A DNA stretch of 64,000 nucleotides from Chrysemys picta bellii (taxonomy: Eukaryota > Chordata > Testudines > Emydidae): positions 62,583,587 through 62,647,586 of the forward strand of contig NC_088797.1 of the NCBI RefSeq assembly GCF_011386835.1, read 5' to 3'. Below the pieces are notes generated by a model. The model searched no databases, was not told where the DNA came from, and saw only the letters and a list, made by a program, of their open reading frames with translations. Below are positions 22,337-33,390 of this stretch, in pieces. The position numbers and the translations under genes were made by a program. Each line of letters opens with the position of its first letter. Position 1 is the stretch's first letter.

Positions 22337-23300
22337 CAGTGCTTTCCAGCCTCCTGGATGCCACTGACTTCTTCGGAAAAGAAAAAAATTGGAGCACTGA
22401 ATATTTATTTAATTTGTCATCGTCCCATGCCCAGTTAAATCTAAATGGGTGTGAATGATGCAGTTACGTTTCAACATACAGTGGCTGCTGCTGTGATCAT
22501 TTGGTGCTAAAGGTAATTGCCAGTACAAGTTACAGTCTCCAAGTGTACCGCAGCATAATTCCAGAGACCTTCCGAGTACTGCTAATGTTGCATCATTTCT
22601 TACCTGCTCAAGCCAGTTTGGAAGGGCACCTCCAACATCCCCACTCTTTCCTTCTTGGCTTCGTTTTCAATTCACACTAGCACTTGAGCTGCCATGGTTT
22701 TCAACAGACTGTCTGTTCTTCAAGAGCTTACACAGAAATGGCGGAGAGAGGCCAAGGCTGGCTGCAGCTTCTCATTAATTACTTTTCCGAGATGACACTA
22801 TCTGGTGATGCTGACAAAAACCAACAGATGTGGTGCAGTCATTTGCAGAAGACTTACGTGGGATAGATGAGGCTGTTTTTCACAGAACAGTGTGGAAATG
22901 TAAGGAGTAATTGGTGCCAGATTTACAGCTCCAAATGTCTTGCATCTGGATTTCATTTTGAGAGCAGCCAATGTAGAGAATCCCTTTTCGAAACAAGGTA
23001 TTAAGTATTTCCCATCTCTGAGTGACAATTCTGGAAATTCTGTTGGCAAAGTAAGCTAGACTGCAAAATGTCATTCTTGCTGAAAGGTACGTCCAGAGAA
23101 ATCTCACATGCTTGTTTCTGTAAGTCCCTTCTGGAGAACTAGAGAACTACTAGTTAGGTCTGCAGGGATTCCACTTTCAGCATCTGCAAAAGGGCTCCTC
23201 ATCCACTGATCATTAGCAACTTGCAAGGGAAATACACACAAAATGGCTTTTTGAGGTGATCGCTTATAGATCCTTGATCTCTATCGTGATTTCACTTCAT
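22337..23300 (-). pseudogene. hAT transposase C-terminal remnant with 3' terminus
   Basis: On the minus strand the segment from about 23050 to 22800 reads FPELSLRDGKYLIPCFEKGF, then STLAALKMKSRC and, after a gap, PHLSH. This is the C-terminal dimerisation region of hAT transposases of the ZBED5 type, where a conserved E-x-GFS-x-x-x-x-x-K-x-K pattern lies near the end of the protein. The element's left edge, CAGTGCTTTCCAGCC at 22337, is a plausible hAT terminal repeat at the expected 3' side. Upstream coding is shattered and the other terminus was not found. Dead copy. Confidence 0.7.
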
Positions 23301-24469
23301 TTTTGGTAACAAAGCCAATGTCTTCTTAATCCTGCCATCTTCTTGTCTCCCATGTTAAACACAACAACAGAGACCCCTTGGATAGCGAACAGGTCGCTAA
23401 GTAGCTAACCTGAACAGCCATGCATGGTCTTCAAAATTCAAGACATCTTCTGTTGGGTACTCCTACGCCTTTCCCTTCCCAGGTAACAGTGCTCCCTTGC
23501 GGGTTCCTCCTGCTACCCGCCTGGTTTGAGATATCCAGTTCCGGAGTCTTTGGTAAGTATTTAAACAATAGCTTTTATTATAGAAATGAAATAATGAACA
23601 CTGGAATTCTGTTGGGCAGGTAGAGTCACAGTGGGGCAACCTAGCTAAATAATACCTAGCCAGATAATGCCAAAGAACTGGTAACAATATACAAATTAAC
23701 AATTGACCAATCAGTACAGAGCACAAGGGAGTTACTGATAGGTAAACAGATTAACAAATCAGGAACTGTTGCTGGGTCAACTAGCAACTGTTGCTATGCA
23801 GAGCAAGACTAGTATCCTACACATGATCCATAACCATAACAGGATTTTGAGACCCACACTCTTCAGGTCAGGAGTCCCTTCTGCACATCTGCAGATCCAC
23901 AAAGGTCACACAGGAGACGCCATGACTGACAGCCCTTGGGCAGCACTCAATCTACTGGCTCTATGCAACCTACACCTCCAGTTAGTGCTCAGTCAGCACT
24001 AGCTGAAGCTCTCCAGGCTGCTTGAAGTGATGAGTGAGCACCCAATCCATTGGAGTGTGAGGGGAAAGCTGTTCACACTTGCTGCTCATCTCATCACATA
24101 TGGCAATAAATACCCAAGACATCAATACCCAAGAATTTATCAGATTACCTATCTTCACTGCGTCGGCCAAGCTCTCTTCAGCTGGGTCGGCATTTTCTGA
24201 GTGGCTAATGCTCCCTGAGGAACGTGGCAATGGCTCCGCCCAGCAACAGGAGCACTAGTGGGAACATAAACAGTCCACCCCTGTGTTTGCCAGTCATTGC
24301 CTGGGCACCCACTACATATTACAGCGCAGCATGCTGGGTCAGGGCCAGGCTTCACTGCAAACTCACTGAAAAGCTGGGAAGCACAGTCAGCAATAGTATG
24401 AGTGGCTACATTGCACGCTAAGAAATTTTCACTGACTATTCCATCCCTGTCACACCTGATTGTCCAGGA
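23301..24469. other. unassigned non-coding stretch
   Basis: No gene is visible. Parts may be further decayed hAT or LTR sequence, but no motif supports this. Confidence 0.4.
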
Positions 24470-24538
24470 GACTTAGGCACCTAAGTGCTTATGTCACTTC
24501 TGAAAATGGGACGTAGGCACATAAAAGGCTTTTAGGCG
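24470..24538. repeat. palindromic interspersed repeat, copy 3
   Basis: Contains CTTAGGCACCTAAGTGCTTA, then TTCTGAAAATGGGACGTAGG and CACATAAAAGGCTTTTAGGC, the plan of the hairpin family at 14752 and 33292. It is cut on its right by the LTR. Confidence 0.5.
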
Positions 24539-25350
24539 TGTGATAGGACTGCCCCTACCAGGAGTGCCCTCCTGTAGCAAGCCATGGCATGACAGGCATG
24601 CCTCCCTTGGTTTCCCTCCTTTAGAGACACCCAGAAATAGACCACAGTTTCCCCAAGTATAAATATAGCCATTGCGGAGCTCGTTTATTACAAAAGTCCC
24701 AGGCACATTAATAAGTCCCACAATTACAGTGCAAAATTCCCCCAGCTTAGTCCAAACACTAAATGCAACATACAGCCCTGGTATCCCCCAGCAACAGCCC
24801 CAGCATCCCTCAGTGTCCCCCAGTGACATGCCTCATCTGGAGGGCACCCCACTCTTCCCAGCAGGAATCCCACACACACACACACACCTCTCTGCTAAGA
24901 GCATCCTTTCTAGGGAAGCATCCCTCACTCCCCTGGCCTCTCCGGGTTCCTCTGGGTCCAGCTCTCCAGCTCTGGTGCTGTCAGGGGGTGAGCTCCTCTG
25001 CTGCTCCCCTGCCTTCAGTCCTCTGGCCCTGGCTTGGCATTGCTGGCAGCACACCCCTTTTGCTACTCTTCTGCCTTCAACCTTCTCCCAGGAACCAACT
25101 ACAGCTTCCCTGAGGGAGACACCACCAGTTCCCTGGTCTCTGGCAACTCTAATCTGCCCTTCCTGATTGAATCAGTCTGCTGTGACTTGCTGGGCCTCCC
25201 TCTCACTGGGTCTCTTCCAGCTCAGAAGCTTGCTGGTCCTTTATAGACCCCAGCTGCTGCCCCACCCTCTTCCTTGGTCAAATATGAGCACCTGCTGTAG
25301 TACTGGTAGCTGACCCTACTTCATTTATAGAGGCCAGCCCCAATGACACA
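24539..25350 (-). mobile_element. endogenous retrovirus LTR (3' LTR), reverse orientation
   Basis: An 812-bp LTR with TG..CA edges: TGTGATAGGACTGCC on the left and CCCAATGACACA on the right, so on the minus strand it starts TGTGTCATTGGGG. A polypurine tract precedes it on that strand, which marks it as a 3' LTR. Left-edge sequence resembles the LTR at 25501 (GGAGTGCC, then CAGCAGGCC-like blocks). Short non-coding retroviral sequence (25371-25500) follows; no gag, pol or env is recognisable. Confidence 0.7.
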
Positions 25351-25370
25351 CCTCTCCCCTTTTCAAAAAG
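25351..25370 (-). promoter_or_regulatory. polypurine tract upstream of the 3' LTR
   Basis: On the minus strand the bases just before the LTR read AAAAGGGGAGAGG. A purine run directly against the LTR start is the primer site for plus-strand DNA synthesis in retroelements. Confidence 0.6.
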
Positions 25371-25500
25371 CCCTGCCTCTCTCACAGACAGGTTTTATTC
25401 GACCTGTGAGATCCCTCTTGGATTACTCTAACCCCCAAACCAAGCACTCTCCTCACAAACCTCACACAAACACTCAAGGTGCCTGCATTCTCCACAATAT

Positions 25501-25973
25501 TGCTATAGGGCAACCCCTCCCCGGAGTGCCTGCCTGCAGCAGGCCACAGCATGGCAGGCATATCTGCCTCAATTGCTTTCTGGTGGAATTTCTCCTCTAA
25601 TGCTTACTGTCTAGGCAGGTTTTCCCACACTGCCCCCCTGACTCTGGTAGTTTCCCCTAGGGATCACCCTAGCTCAGGCTTTCCCACACAGGAGCCTATC
25701 CTGCTCCCTGTGGGTTTTCTATCTGCAGGAGAGTCCTGCCTTCTCCAGGCCCTTCCCAGAGAGAGGGAACTCACCAATCTCCGCTCTCCTGGGTCTTCTC
25801 TCTCAGCTGAGCCCCGTTAGCTCCTTATAAGGTCCAGGTACCTAATGGGTCCTTAGCTAGCTCTGCCCCTCAGGCCAGGGGGCAATTAGCTAATCAGCCC
25901 ACAGGTGCAACGCCTGGCTCTAACTGGCTTCCTTTTCCTTGTATAGCCGATGATGGGGGTTCACCCCATCACA
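25501..25973 (-). mobile_element. second LTR of a related family, reverse orientation
   Basis: Left edge TGCTATAGGGCAACCCCTCC aligns with the left edge of the LTR at 24539. The right edge CACCCCATCACA gives TGTGATGGGGTG on the minus strand, a frequent LTR start. No target-site duplication is evident. The U3 differs from the neighbouring LTR, so these are not the two LTRs of one provirus. Confidence 0.6.
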
Positions 25974-26059
25974 AAGTGCAGTTGGAAATGTTAGCCCATA
26001 TCCTTAGTAGCTCGCACAACCAGTTCCTTTCTGATTGTGAAAACAGGAAAGCTGCATGA

Positions 26060-26215
26060 TGCATAAACTAGGTAGCTAAGATGGGGTCCTTCTCCATGAG
26101 ACAAAAGTCCCATGCACATAAGTCCCACAAACATAGTCCAAATTCCCCCAGAATTGTCCAAACGATACATACAAAATATAGCCCCGGCATCCCTCTGAAA
26201 CACTGCGCTAACCCA
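26060..26215 (-). mobile_element. LTR fragment related to 24680-24810
   Basis: The words GACAAAAGTCCCATGCACAT, AAGTCCCACAAACATAGTCC and AAATTCCCCCAGAATTGTCC follow the same order as in the R/U5 part of the LTR at 24539-25350. Confidence 0.6.
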
Positions 26216-26344
26216 AATAAATAAGAAGACACTTCCAAGACCTTCAAACAGTCATTGCTAGCAAGGTCAAAGGGTAGACTTTTCTCCATGTGAGCCAGTA
26301 ATTTGGGCTTGAGCAGATCCAGTGGTGTGCCTTTAAACTGAGTA

Positions 26345-27195
26345 CACTTTGGGTACGTCTACTCTTGGAGTGGTGGGAGTGACTTCCAGCTTGAGAAGAC
26401 ATACCCACGCTGGCTCTGATCGAGCTAGTGTGCTAAAAATAGGGTTACCAGATTTCAACAATCAAAAAAGAGGACACTGGGTGCTGCCCCAGCCCCGCCC
26501 CCTCCCATTTCCCGCCCCTCTCAGAATCCCCCTACCTGTCCCCCCCCACCCTAACTGCCCCCAGGACCCCACCCCCTATCTAAGTCTCCCTGCTCCCTGT
26601 CCCCTGACTGCCCCAACCGCTCTCTACACCCTCTTCTCCTGACAGCCCCCCCCAGAACCCCTGACCAATCTAACCCCCCCTTCCCTGTCCCTTGCCTGCC
26701 CCCCCTACCAGGCAGAGGGAGAGCTGCGGGCTTCACGTGCAGCCAAACAAATAAGGCGCTGCTCTGCGGGGGAGGAGGGAGCAGGGGAGGGGAAGGGACT
26801 CTGGCTGCTAGAGGCCCCAGTGGCTACGAGCAGCTTTCAATCAGGCACAGCCGTCCAATCAGCCACACCACACTCTGCATGAGGGGAAGGGGGAAATCCC
26901 GGACATTTCTACCTTATTAGAAATCCCCCCCGGACGGCCATTTAAAGCTAAAAAAAGCCGGACATGTCCGGGGAAACCTGGACGAATGGTAACCCTAGCT
27001 AAAAACAGTGTGGCCAAAGCATTACTAACTGTGGGAGGGACTAACCACCTCAAGAAGGACCCGGTCTGAGACACTAGGCATATACTCAGGTTGTGCTGGT
27101 ACAGCTAAACTTGCTATTTTTAGCATGCTTGCCCGATCAGAGCTAGCACTGGTAGGTTCTTCTTGAGCCACCCCAAGTGCAGATGTGCCATATGA
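26345..27195. mobile_element. foldback or long-TIR DNA transposon, interrupted by a hAT element
   Basis: The arm at 26390-26440 (CTTGAGAAGACATACCCACG ... GATCGAGCTAGTGTGCTAAA) pairs with 27116-27167 in inverted orientation, with most positions matching. Outer edges GGGTACGTCTACTC and the complement of GTGCAGATGTGCC may be its termini. With the nested 558-bp insertion and one duplication copy removed, the host element is near 285 bp. The family is not named. Confidence 0.65.
26440..26997 (+). mobile_element. complete non-autonomous hAT element, TAGGGTTACCA family
   Basis: A 558-bp element starting TAGGGTTACCAGATTTC and ending GAATGGTAACCCTA. It is flanked by GCTAAAAA at 26432-26439 and 26998-27005, a perfect 8-bp duplication. 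The C-rich interior has CCCCTGACTGCCCC-type repeats, and GGACATGTCCGGGG lies near the right end. No transposase is present. It inserted at the inner edge of the left arm of the foldback element. A truncated relative lies at 947-1410. Confidence 0.93.
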
Positions 27196-27416
27196 TTCCA
27201 GGGCACATGATTAGCTGGTTTGGAGCTCTCCTTCACCAGTTCTGTAATTCACCCCACATTGCCAACAGAAAGCATTGTCACTCCCTACCCCTGGGTGTCC
27301 TCACTGCAAATCATTCCCCATCTTGACCCACAGTTCGTCTCTTCTTTATGCCATGGGCTGTGTCTGTCTCTCGTCAGATCCCAGTTTTCTCTCTCTTCAC
27401 TTAGTCTCTGGGGGCA

Positions 27417-28340
27417 ATGGATCAGCGTCATCGTCGCACCACCCGCCAGTACCTGACAGCACTCAGGGAAGCTAATGATCCAACCAGTGAGCCAAATTCC
27501 ACGAGCACCAGCTCAATGAATCCCGGCACTGTCATCACCGACAACCCCAACGTGCAGCATGGTGACTTCTATTTCATTGGTCCAGCTCTGCACATGTTAC
27601 AACTCAACATGGAGGGCTTGTTGGCTGCCAAGAGTGATTTGCTCGGCCTTCTTGCTCATTGACATACTATTGACATCATTCGCTTGCAAGTAACACACGT
27701 GGCAACTGCCGAAGCCGGGCATTACAGTATTGACAGCTTTGACCAGTTGTGCCATGTGGTACACACAGAGCCACATACGTTCGGTCCGATATTGCAGATG
27801 CCATTCAGCTGATGTCTACTGAATTCTGTGACACCATCCAGGTTGGTGGTTTCTGGCTGGCAAATGTTTACAAGCCTCCAAGCGTCAGCTGGAACCAACA
27901 TGATGCTAAGCAGCGAGGCACGTTCCATTCTTCTAGAGGGATCGTGACTACTCTCCTGACTTGTGCTGGGTCAGTTCAGTTCATGGCCATCCTCAGCCAG
28001 CAACACGCCAAGTCTTGGATAACTTTCCACACAGTGAACACAGACCATCGCTGATCCATATCGGGCTACAGCTCCCAGTTATCAAGAGTTCCAAAAAGAA
28101 GCAGTGGAACTTCCAAAAGGCTGACTGGGAAAAATACAGGGAAGCGCTGGAGAAGAGTCTGGTGACAATACCAGCTTGGCATATCTTGGTAAATGAGACC
28201 TACCATCGCTTCTGTGGTGCTATCTACAAAGCAGCCTGCAGAGCCATCCCACGTGGTTGCCGAATGGTCTACATCCTGCTCTCAATGAGGAGAGCGCTGC
28301 CTTGCTCGAGCAGTATGAGGCATCTGGTGACCCATCCGGT
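27417..28340 (+). pseudogene. non-LTR retrotransposon copy 1: endonuclease region (dead)
   Basis: Starts at an ATG with a short N-terminal region, then LQLNMEGLLAAKSDLL, the start of an AP-like endonuclease. After a stop at 27661 and frameshifts come FWLANVYKPPSVSW, DNFPHSEHRPSLIHIGLQ, FQKADWEKYREALEKS and NEESAALLEQYEAS. The order agrees with Jockey-superfamily-like LINEs: endonuclease, then the linker before the reverse transcriptase. The endonuclease block with the GDFN-type catalytic motif is deleted between KPPSVSW and the next conserved segment. The copy ends where GC-rich hAT sequence begins. Clade beyond non-LTR is inferred. Confidence 0.75.
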
Positions 28341-28745
28341 GAACCAGCCAATGGGAGCTGGGGGGCGGTGCCTGCAGGCGAGAGCCGCACGGAGCCGCTT
28401 GTGCACCTTCACCTAGGAGCCGGACCTGCTGCTGGCTGCTTCCAGGGTGCAGTGGAGTCTGCAGTGCCAGGACAGGCAGGAAGCCTGCCTGTGCACCCCA
28501 GCTGTGCCACTGACCATGAGCTGCCTGAGGTAAGCCTGCACCCCAACCCCATGCCCCAATCCCCTGCTCCAGCCTTGAGCCCCCCCAAACCCAGAGCCCC
28601 CTCCTGCACCCCAAGATCCTCATCCCTGTCCCCACCCCAGAGCCTGCACCCCCAACCCAGAGCCCTGACCCCCTCCCACACCCCAACCCCCTGCCCCAAC
28701 CCAGAGCCCCCTCCCACACCCTGAACCCCTCATTCCAGGGTGTAC
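28341..28745 (+). mobile_element. hAT-type element fragment between the two LINE copies
   Basis: Contains CCAATGGGAGCTGGGGGGCG, then GGAGCCGGACCTGCTGCTGG and a C-rich tail of CACCCCAACCCCCTGCCCC units, the interior plan of the complete element at 57097-58129. Neither TIR is present, so both ends were lost. Confidence 0.6.
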
Positions 28746-30030
28746 AGTGAATCTTCTGTCATCCCATCATCCATGTCAGTGATTTTAATAGCCATCATAT
28801 CCTCTGGAGCTATAACAAGAACAATCGTGCTGGAGAACAACTGAATCCTGGGCTTTCACCAAAGACCAGCACCTCCTCTACGCTGCCAAAGACCGTGGCG
28901 TGTTCAGGTCAGCACGATGGAGGAACCGCTTTACTCCTGACCTTTGTTTTATGTCACGTGACATCAGCAGCCACCCGATACCATCCACAACGTCAGTTCT
29001 CGATGACTTTCCCAACAGCCAACATGGGCCAGTCATGATTTGCATAGGCCTACAAGTTCCAATCATTCGATCCCTCCCTAACCTGTGCTGGAAACTACAC
29101 TCTGCTGACTGATCCTGCTATGTGGCAATCATAGAGGGCTCGATAACTCAGATTTCACCATATCCGGCTCATGACCGTGCTTTGTAGGCCTACTAATATT
29201 GGCCACCAAATTGAGCATTGCAAGGTGCTTCAGAAAAGCACTCACTCCTTCCAGGACAGAAGAAAGCGAAGCACTCTTCCAGCAATATCAAGCTGACAAG
29301 AGCCCTGAGACTGCAATGGCCTTGCTTGAGTCTCTGAACTCAGCAAGAAGGAAAAGGTGGTGTGAAACCATTATGGTGCTTGACGTATCAAAGTCTGAAA
29401 GCTCCTTCATCTTTTAAGTGATCCGGCTCCAACAGCCTACAAACCACCTCAAGTAAATGCAGATGCCATCTCCTCACGGTTAATTGCCAGTTCCCGTGTG
29501 CCAATGGATTAAAAACATTAGGCAGCAAGTCCACAAACAAATGTACCACGCACCAAACCAGTGCCTGTTGTCTTCACCTCTTTCTTCCCCTACACAGTAG
29601 ATGAAGTAGACACGGGTCTCTCCAACACAAAGTCCGGGAATGGAGCAGGAATGGATGAAATATATCCAGAATTCCCAAAGAATCTTGGTCTGCAGGCAAG
29701 AAGGTGGCTGGCGGACTTCTTCAGCAACATCCACTTTTCTAACATAATCCTGAAAGAGTGGAAGGTAGCCAAGATCATAGCCATTTTGAAGCCCGGAAAA
29801 GGGGCCACTGACAGGTCCATCTCCCTCCTTAGCTATTAACTGTTGGAGTGGCTCTTACTTCAAAGGTTACAGGAGACACTGGAGCAACTGGTCCCTAAAA
29901 AGCAGGCTGGATTTAGAACTGTCGCAACTACTATGATCAGTTCCTGGCCTTAACCAGCTATAGAGAATCCAGCTACCAGCAAAAATTAAAAAGCGTGGCA
30001 GCATTCATTGACCTTTCTTCTGTTCTCCAG
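28746..30030 (+). pseudogene. non-LTR retrotransposon copy 2: endonuclease to RT start (dead)
   Basis: A second copy of the LINE seen at 27417. It opens at the SDFNSHHILWSYN block that copy 1 lacks. Then come the SARWRNRFTPDLCFMSRDIS segment, VLDDFPNSQHGPVMICIGLQ, EESEALFQQYQAD with SLNSARRKRW, and the reverse transcriptase start with GAGMDEIYPEFPKN, WKVAKIIAILKPGK and SISLLSY. A reading near 30000 (AAFIDLSS) corresponds to RT motif A, where the copy stops. Several frameshifts and stops make it dead. Segments shared with copy 1 show two insertions or a duplication, not one interrupted element. Confidence 0.75.
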
Positions 30031-30518
30031 CTGAAGTTATTGTTGGCTTTCCCATGCAAATCAACAGACCCCATAAGAAGCAATCAGGAACCTCATTAGC
30101 AGTAGGGGAGTTTGCTAAGATTGATGCCACCCACATGTCATGGTGTGTCTTTCTGGGACTTGGCTCCAGTTGCAAAGAGGAGTTCTCAGTTCTGTGCCCT
30201 TTGATATATTGTCTGAGAAGCCAAAGAGCTGATTGATAAAGGGCCTGCTGCTGCAGGCGGCTGAGTGCCCTCATCTCTTGTGAACATCAGCGGGGATTGG
30301 GATCTCTTAGCACCTTGTAGGATCAGGCACCAAGCTCTAGCCGTGCTGCTTCACACCTAATATTTTATAAATCTCTGAATGTGCAAAGTGCTGTATTCAT
30401 TAGCAGGCTTCATGACGGCGATGTGTAGGGGAGGAATGTGGGGTCAAGTGCCCCCCTCCCCATATTTCTGAGTGGGTGGGAGTCAGGCTCCCTTGCTGGA
30501 GGGGTGGGAGTCAGGCTC
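30031..30518. other. unassigned non-coding stretch
   Basis: No gene or named repeat; a GGGAGTCAGGCTCCCTT direct repeat lies at 30478-30522. Confidence 0.4.
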
Positions 30519-30959
30519 CCTTCTCCTGCTGCACCTGCCCCCAGCATGCTCGGCCCCTGTCCCTGGCCGCTGGGGTGGGACCAATCACTTCTCACGCTGC
30601 TTGCTTTGGGTTCCTGGTCTGTGCAGCACAGCAGCTGCCTGAGAGAGAGCCTGGCTGGGGTGGTGGCCTGCCCCGCACCCTCTGCTCCCTGTCAGGGCCC
30701 GGATGCTGGGGACAGGGGCCAAGCAAGCAGGAAATATCTCGGGGGAGTGGGGGCTCCTGATTGCTTGGCCCCTGTCCCCAGCAGCCAGGCCCGGGTGGGG
30801 AGCGGAGGGGGCAGACAGTTGCCACACTGCACAGAGTCAGCGACCCAGAGCAGCCATCTTCAGCTGGCGTGAGAAGCAGCTCCCTCCGGCTCCCTGCCCA
30901 GGCCCAGCTGCCAGAGAGAGCAGCTAAACATGCTGGGAGGGAGGTGCAGCAGGAGAAGG
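30519..30959. repeat. long palindromic (foldback) repeat
   Basis: The outer arms are 30519-30548 (CCTTCTCCTGCTGCACCTGC ...) and 30929-30959. The inner arms are 30681-30731 and 30756-30807, which match over about 50 bp around GGGGACAGGGGCCAAGCA. The intermediate arm sequence also matches loosely. A stem-loop nearly 440 bp long results. Frames on both strands with shared Cys/Pro-rich peptides come from the symmetry. Confidence 0.75.
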
Positions 30960-31539
30960 ATAGAGCCCCCCTACTCCAGCAGGTAACTCTGGTGGACAGG
31001 GAGTGTGCACCAGTCTTGGACTGGGTGCAGGGTTGGGGAGTCACTGGGCAGAGGAGACATAAGGGGTGGCCACATATCCTCCTCTTTAGATTGTGCCCCC
31101 GCCCCAGTATCATGAGGCACACGTAATCTGTGTAACCAGCAAAGCACACGCATATCTGTAAGTCTGTGCGCAGTCCCACTGAAGTCAATGGGGCTACTCA
31201 CATGCTCAAAGATATCCATGAGCCTGAGCCCTAAGTGCTGTGCTGGATCAGAGGGGTAATTAGAAGCTGGAGCAGCTGACAGCCTAAGGCAAAGTGGAGG
31301 GTTCAGCAAGTCATTCGCTGCTGGGAAACGTTTGACCATTGCCAGTGCAAAGCATGAAAATAAAGCAAAAAATATTAAGTGATTTTTTTTGTTATGTTGC
31401 AATGAAATTGAAATCTGAATGTGCATTGCCATGAATACAAAGTTCTGTTTACAGCACTGGTCATTTCCCAGCAGTTAGTGGCCAGGGTAAAAATCACATA
31501 TCTAACCCCAAAATCATCTCCACTAATAACCCTGTAGAG
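30960..31539. other. unassigned non-coding stretch
   Basis: No recognised feature. Confidence 0.4.
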
Positions 31540-31850
31540 CAGGGGTCGGCAACTTTTCAGAAGTGGTGTGCCGAGTCTTCATTTATTCACTCTAATTTAA
31601 GGTTTCGTGTGCCAGTAATACATTTTAACGTTTTTAGAAGGTCTCTTTCTATAAGTCTATAATATACAACTAAACTATTGTTATATGTAAAGTAAACAAA
31701 GTTTGTAAAATGTTTAAGAAGCTTCATTTAAAATTAAATTAAAATGCAGAGCTCCCTGGACCAGTGGCCAGGACCCGGGCAGTGTGAGTGCCACTGAAAA
31801 TCAGCTCGCGTGCCACCTTCGGCACGGGTGCCATAGGTTGCCTACCCCTG
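31540..31850 (+). mobile_element. complete non-autonomous hAT element, CAGGGGTCGGCAAC family
   Basis: A 311-bp element starting CAGGGGTCGGCAACTTTTCA and ending GGTTGCCTACCCCTG. The flanks are CTGTAGAG (31532-31539) and CTGTACAG (31851-31858), 7 of 8 matching. The termini are those of Charlie-type hAT elements, and the AT-rich body lacks a transposase. The CTCGCGTGCCACCTTCGGCA block lies near the right end. Confidence 0.92.
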
Positions 31851-31858
31851 CTGTACAG

Positions 31859-33291
31859 TATAAACTAGAAAGAAAGTTTAAAATCCAGTATTCTTTTTCA
31901 CAATGGGTGCTGCTGGTTTCTTTTCTCAGCAGGCAATGAAAACAACCTAGTTTCACTTTTGTCAGTTTCAGATTCTCACACAGCCCTTTGGGTTGCAAAT
32001 ATCACATCAGAGTGTTTATTTGTTATAAATGCTCTCCTGAAAATATTTCAATACAAGCATCTTCTTCCAAAGCCGAAAGCTTGGGTCAAATTTGACCTGA
32101 AAATGTCCTAGTATGGTCAACTCCCATGATTTTATTGCGAGTCTTGCAATATTTTGTGTTTTTCTCAGATTTCCAGCGCCTGTAGTTGGGGAATATATTA
32201 GAATCTCAACTTTCATTTGAAAAAAAAAAAGTAAATTTCTGGGCCTCTTGGTTACAGAGAAAAGCTGGAGAATGTGACCCTTCAAAGGCTCAGAAAACAG
32301 ATGGCAAATAAAAAGAACTCAACATGTATTATTTTTAAAACTCATGATTTGTATGCCACGATCCTGGTTTGGGGGCTTGATTCATTGACTGCTTAGTGTT
32401 GGCAATACTGGTTTCCCTTTAAAAATGCCCACAGTAGCCAACAGCAAACAAGATTTCAGTCTCCAAGCTCCTTCAAGGTTTACAATGCACACTAGACACT
32501 GGCTTTGAAGCTTAATACGTTTCTGTCCACTGCACATAAGAGCTGGATTCAGTAAATCTGTCTGTAATGTGAAACGCCTGCAACACTTCAGACCAGGGGA
32601 GAAAATGGCTGGCTCCACACGCAGCCAGCTGATAAAGCAAGTGTTGAAAAATGTGCTAGGCTCCCTTGTTCATGTAGCCTTCTAACGCTACTCAGCTGTG
32701 ATTCATATGCCTCCAGAGATTCAGGCATGGGTTCCAGCATGTAACTGAGGGCTTTTCCTCCATGACTGTCCTTGGTGGTCTCTCTGCCCCTCTGGGGTAG
32801 GGGTAAGAAGGGGTTATTCCCTTGTTTGTCAAATGTGTTACAATGCAGTTATTAAGGCGCTGCAGTAGCCACTGTACGTTTAAAGTTTTAACCAGTTTCC
32901 CAGCAGAAGCCCAGTTTGGATGCACACAACTCCCTCAAAGTGGAGCCTTTCTGCCTGTGTCATCTCCACAGAAGAATCGTATGGTGGGGGAAAGGTGGTG
33001 GTTCATCAGACAAGGTGTTTGGAGCGCTCTCGTGTTTGGAAAAGCCTTCTCCATATCTGGGGAAGTCATAGCTCAGGAAGGACTTGGCCTAGAAACTTCC
33101 TATTTCTTCTATTCACTTGCCCTCCTTGAGAACTACTGGGCGAAGACCTGCCAAGGTCTGGAAGGTTGATTTTACAGTAATTTGCTATGGGTTTTGAAAC
33201 TCAGAAAGGTCTGTGAGCTCCTAGTGGACTTTATAAAGCCCTGGGGAGAGAGCCACTGGCCCAGGAGACTAGTTGTCCAGATTGAAAAGCT
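31859..33291. other. unassigned non-coding stretch
   Basis: No coding signal or named repeat. Confidence 0.4.
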
Positions 33292-33390
33292 TTAGTCTGG
33301 GCCTTTCCAAAGAGCCTAAGGGAGTTAGGCACCCTAATCCCATCCAGGCTGGGTGCCCAATTCCCCTAGCGCCCTTTGAAAATGCCAGAC
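33292..33390. repeat. palindromic interspersed repeat, copy 4
   Basis: Runs from CCTTTCCAAAGAGCCTAAGG through GAGTTAGGCACCC and back through GGTGCCCAATTCCCCTAGCG to CCCTTTGAAAATGCC. Hairpin family of 14752-14830. Confidence 0.65.
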
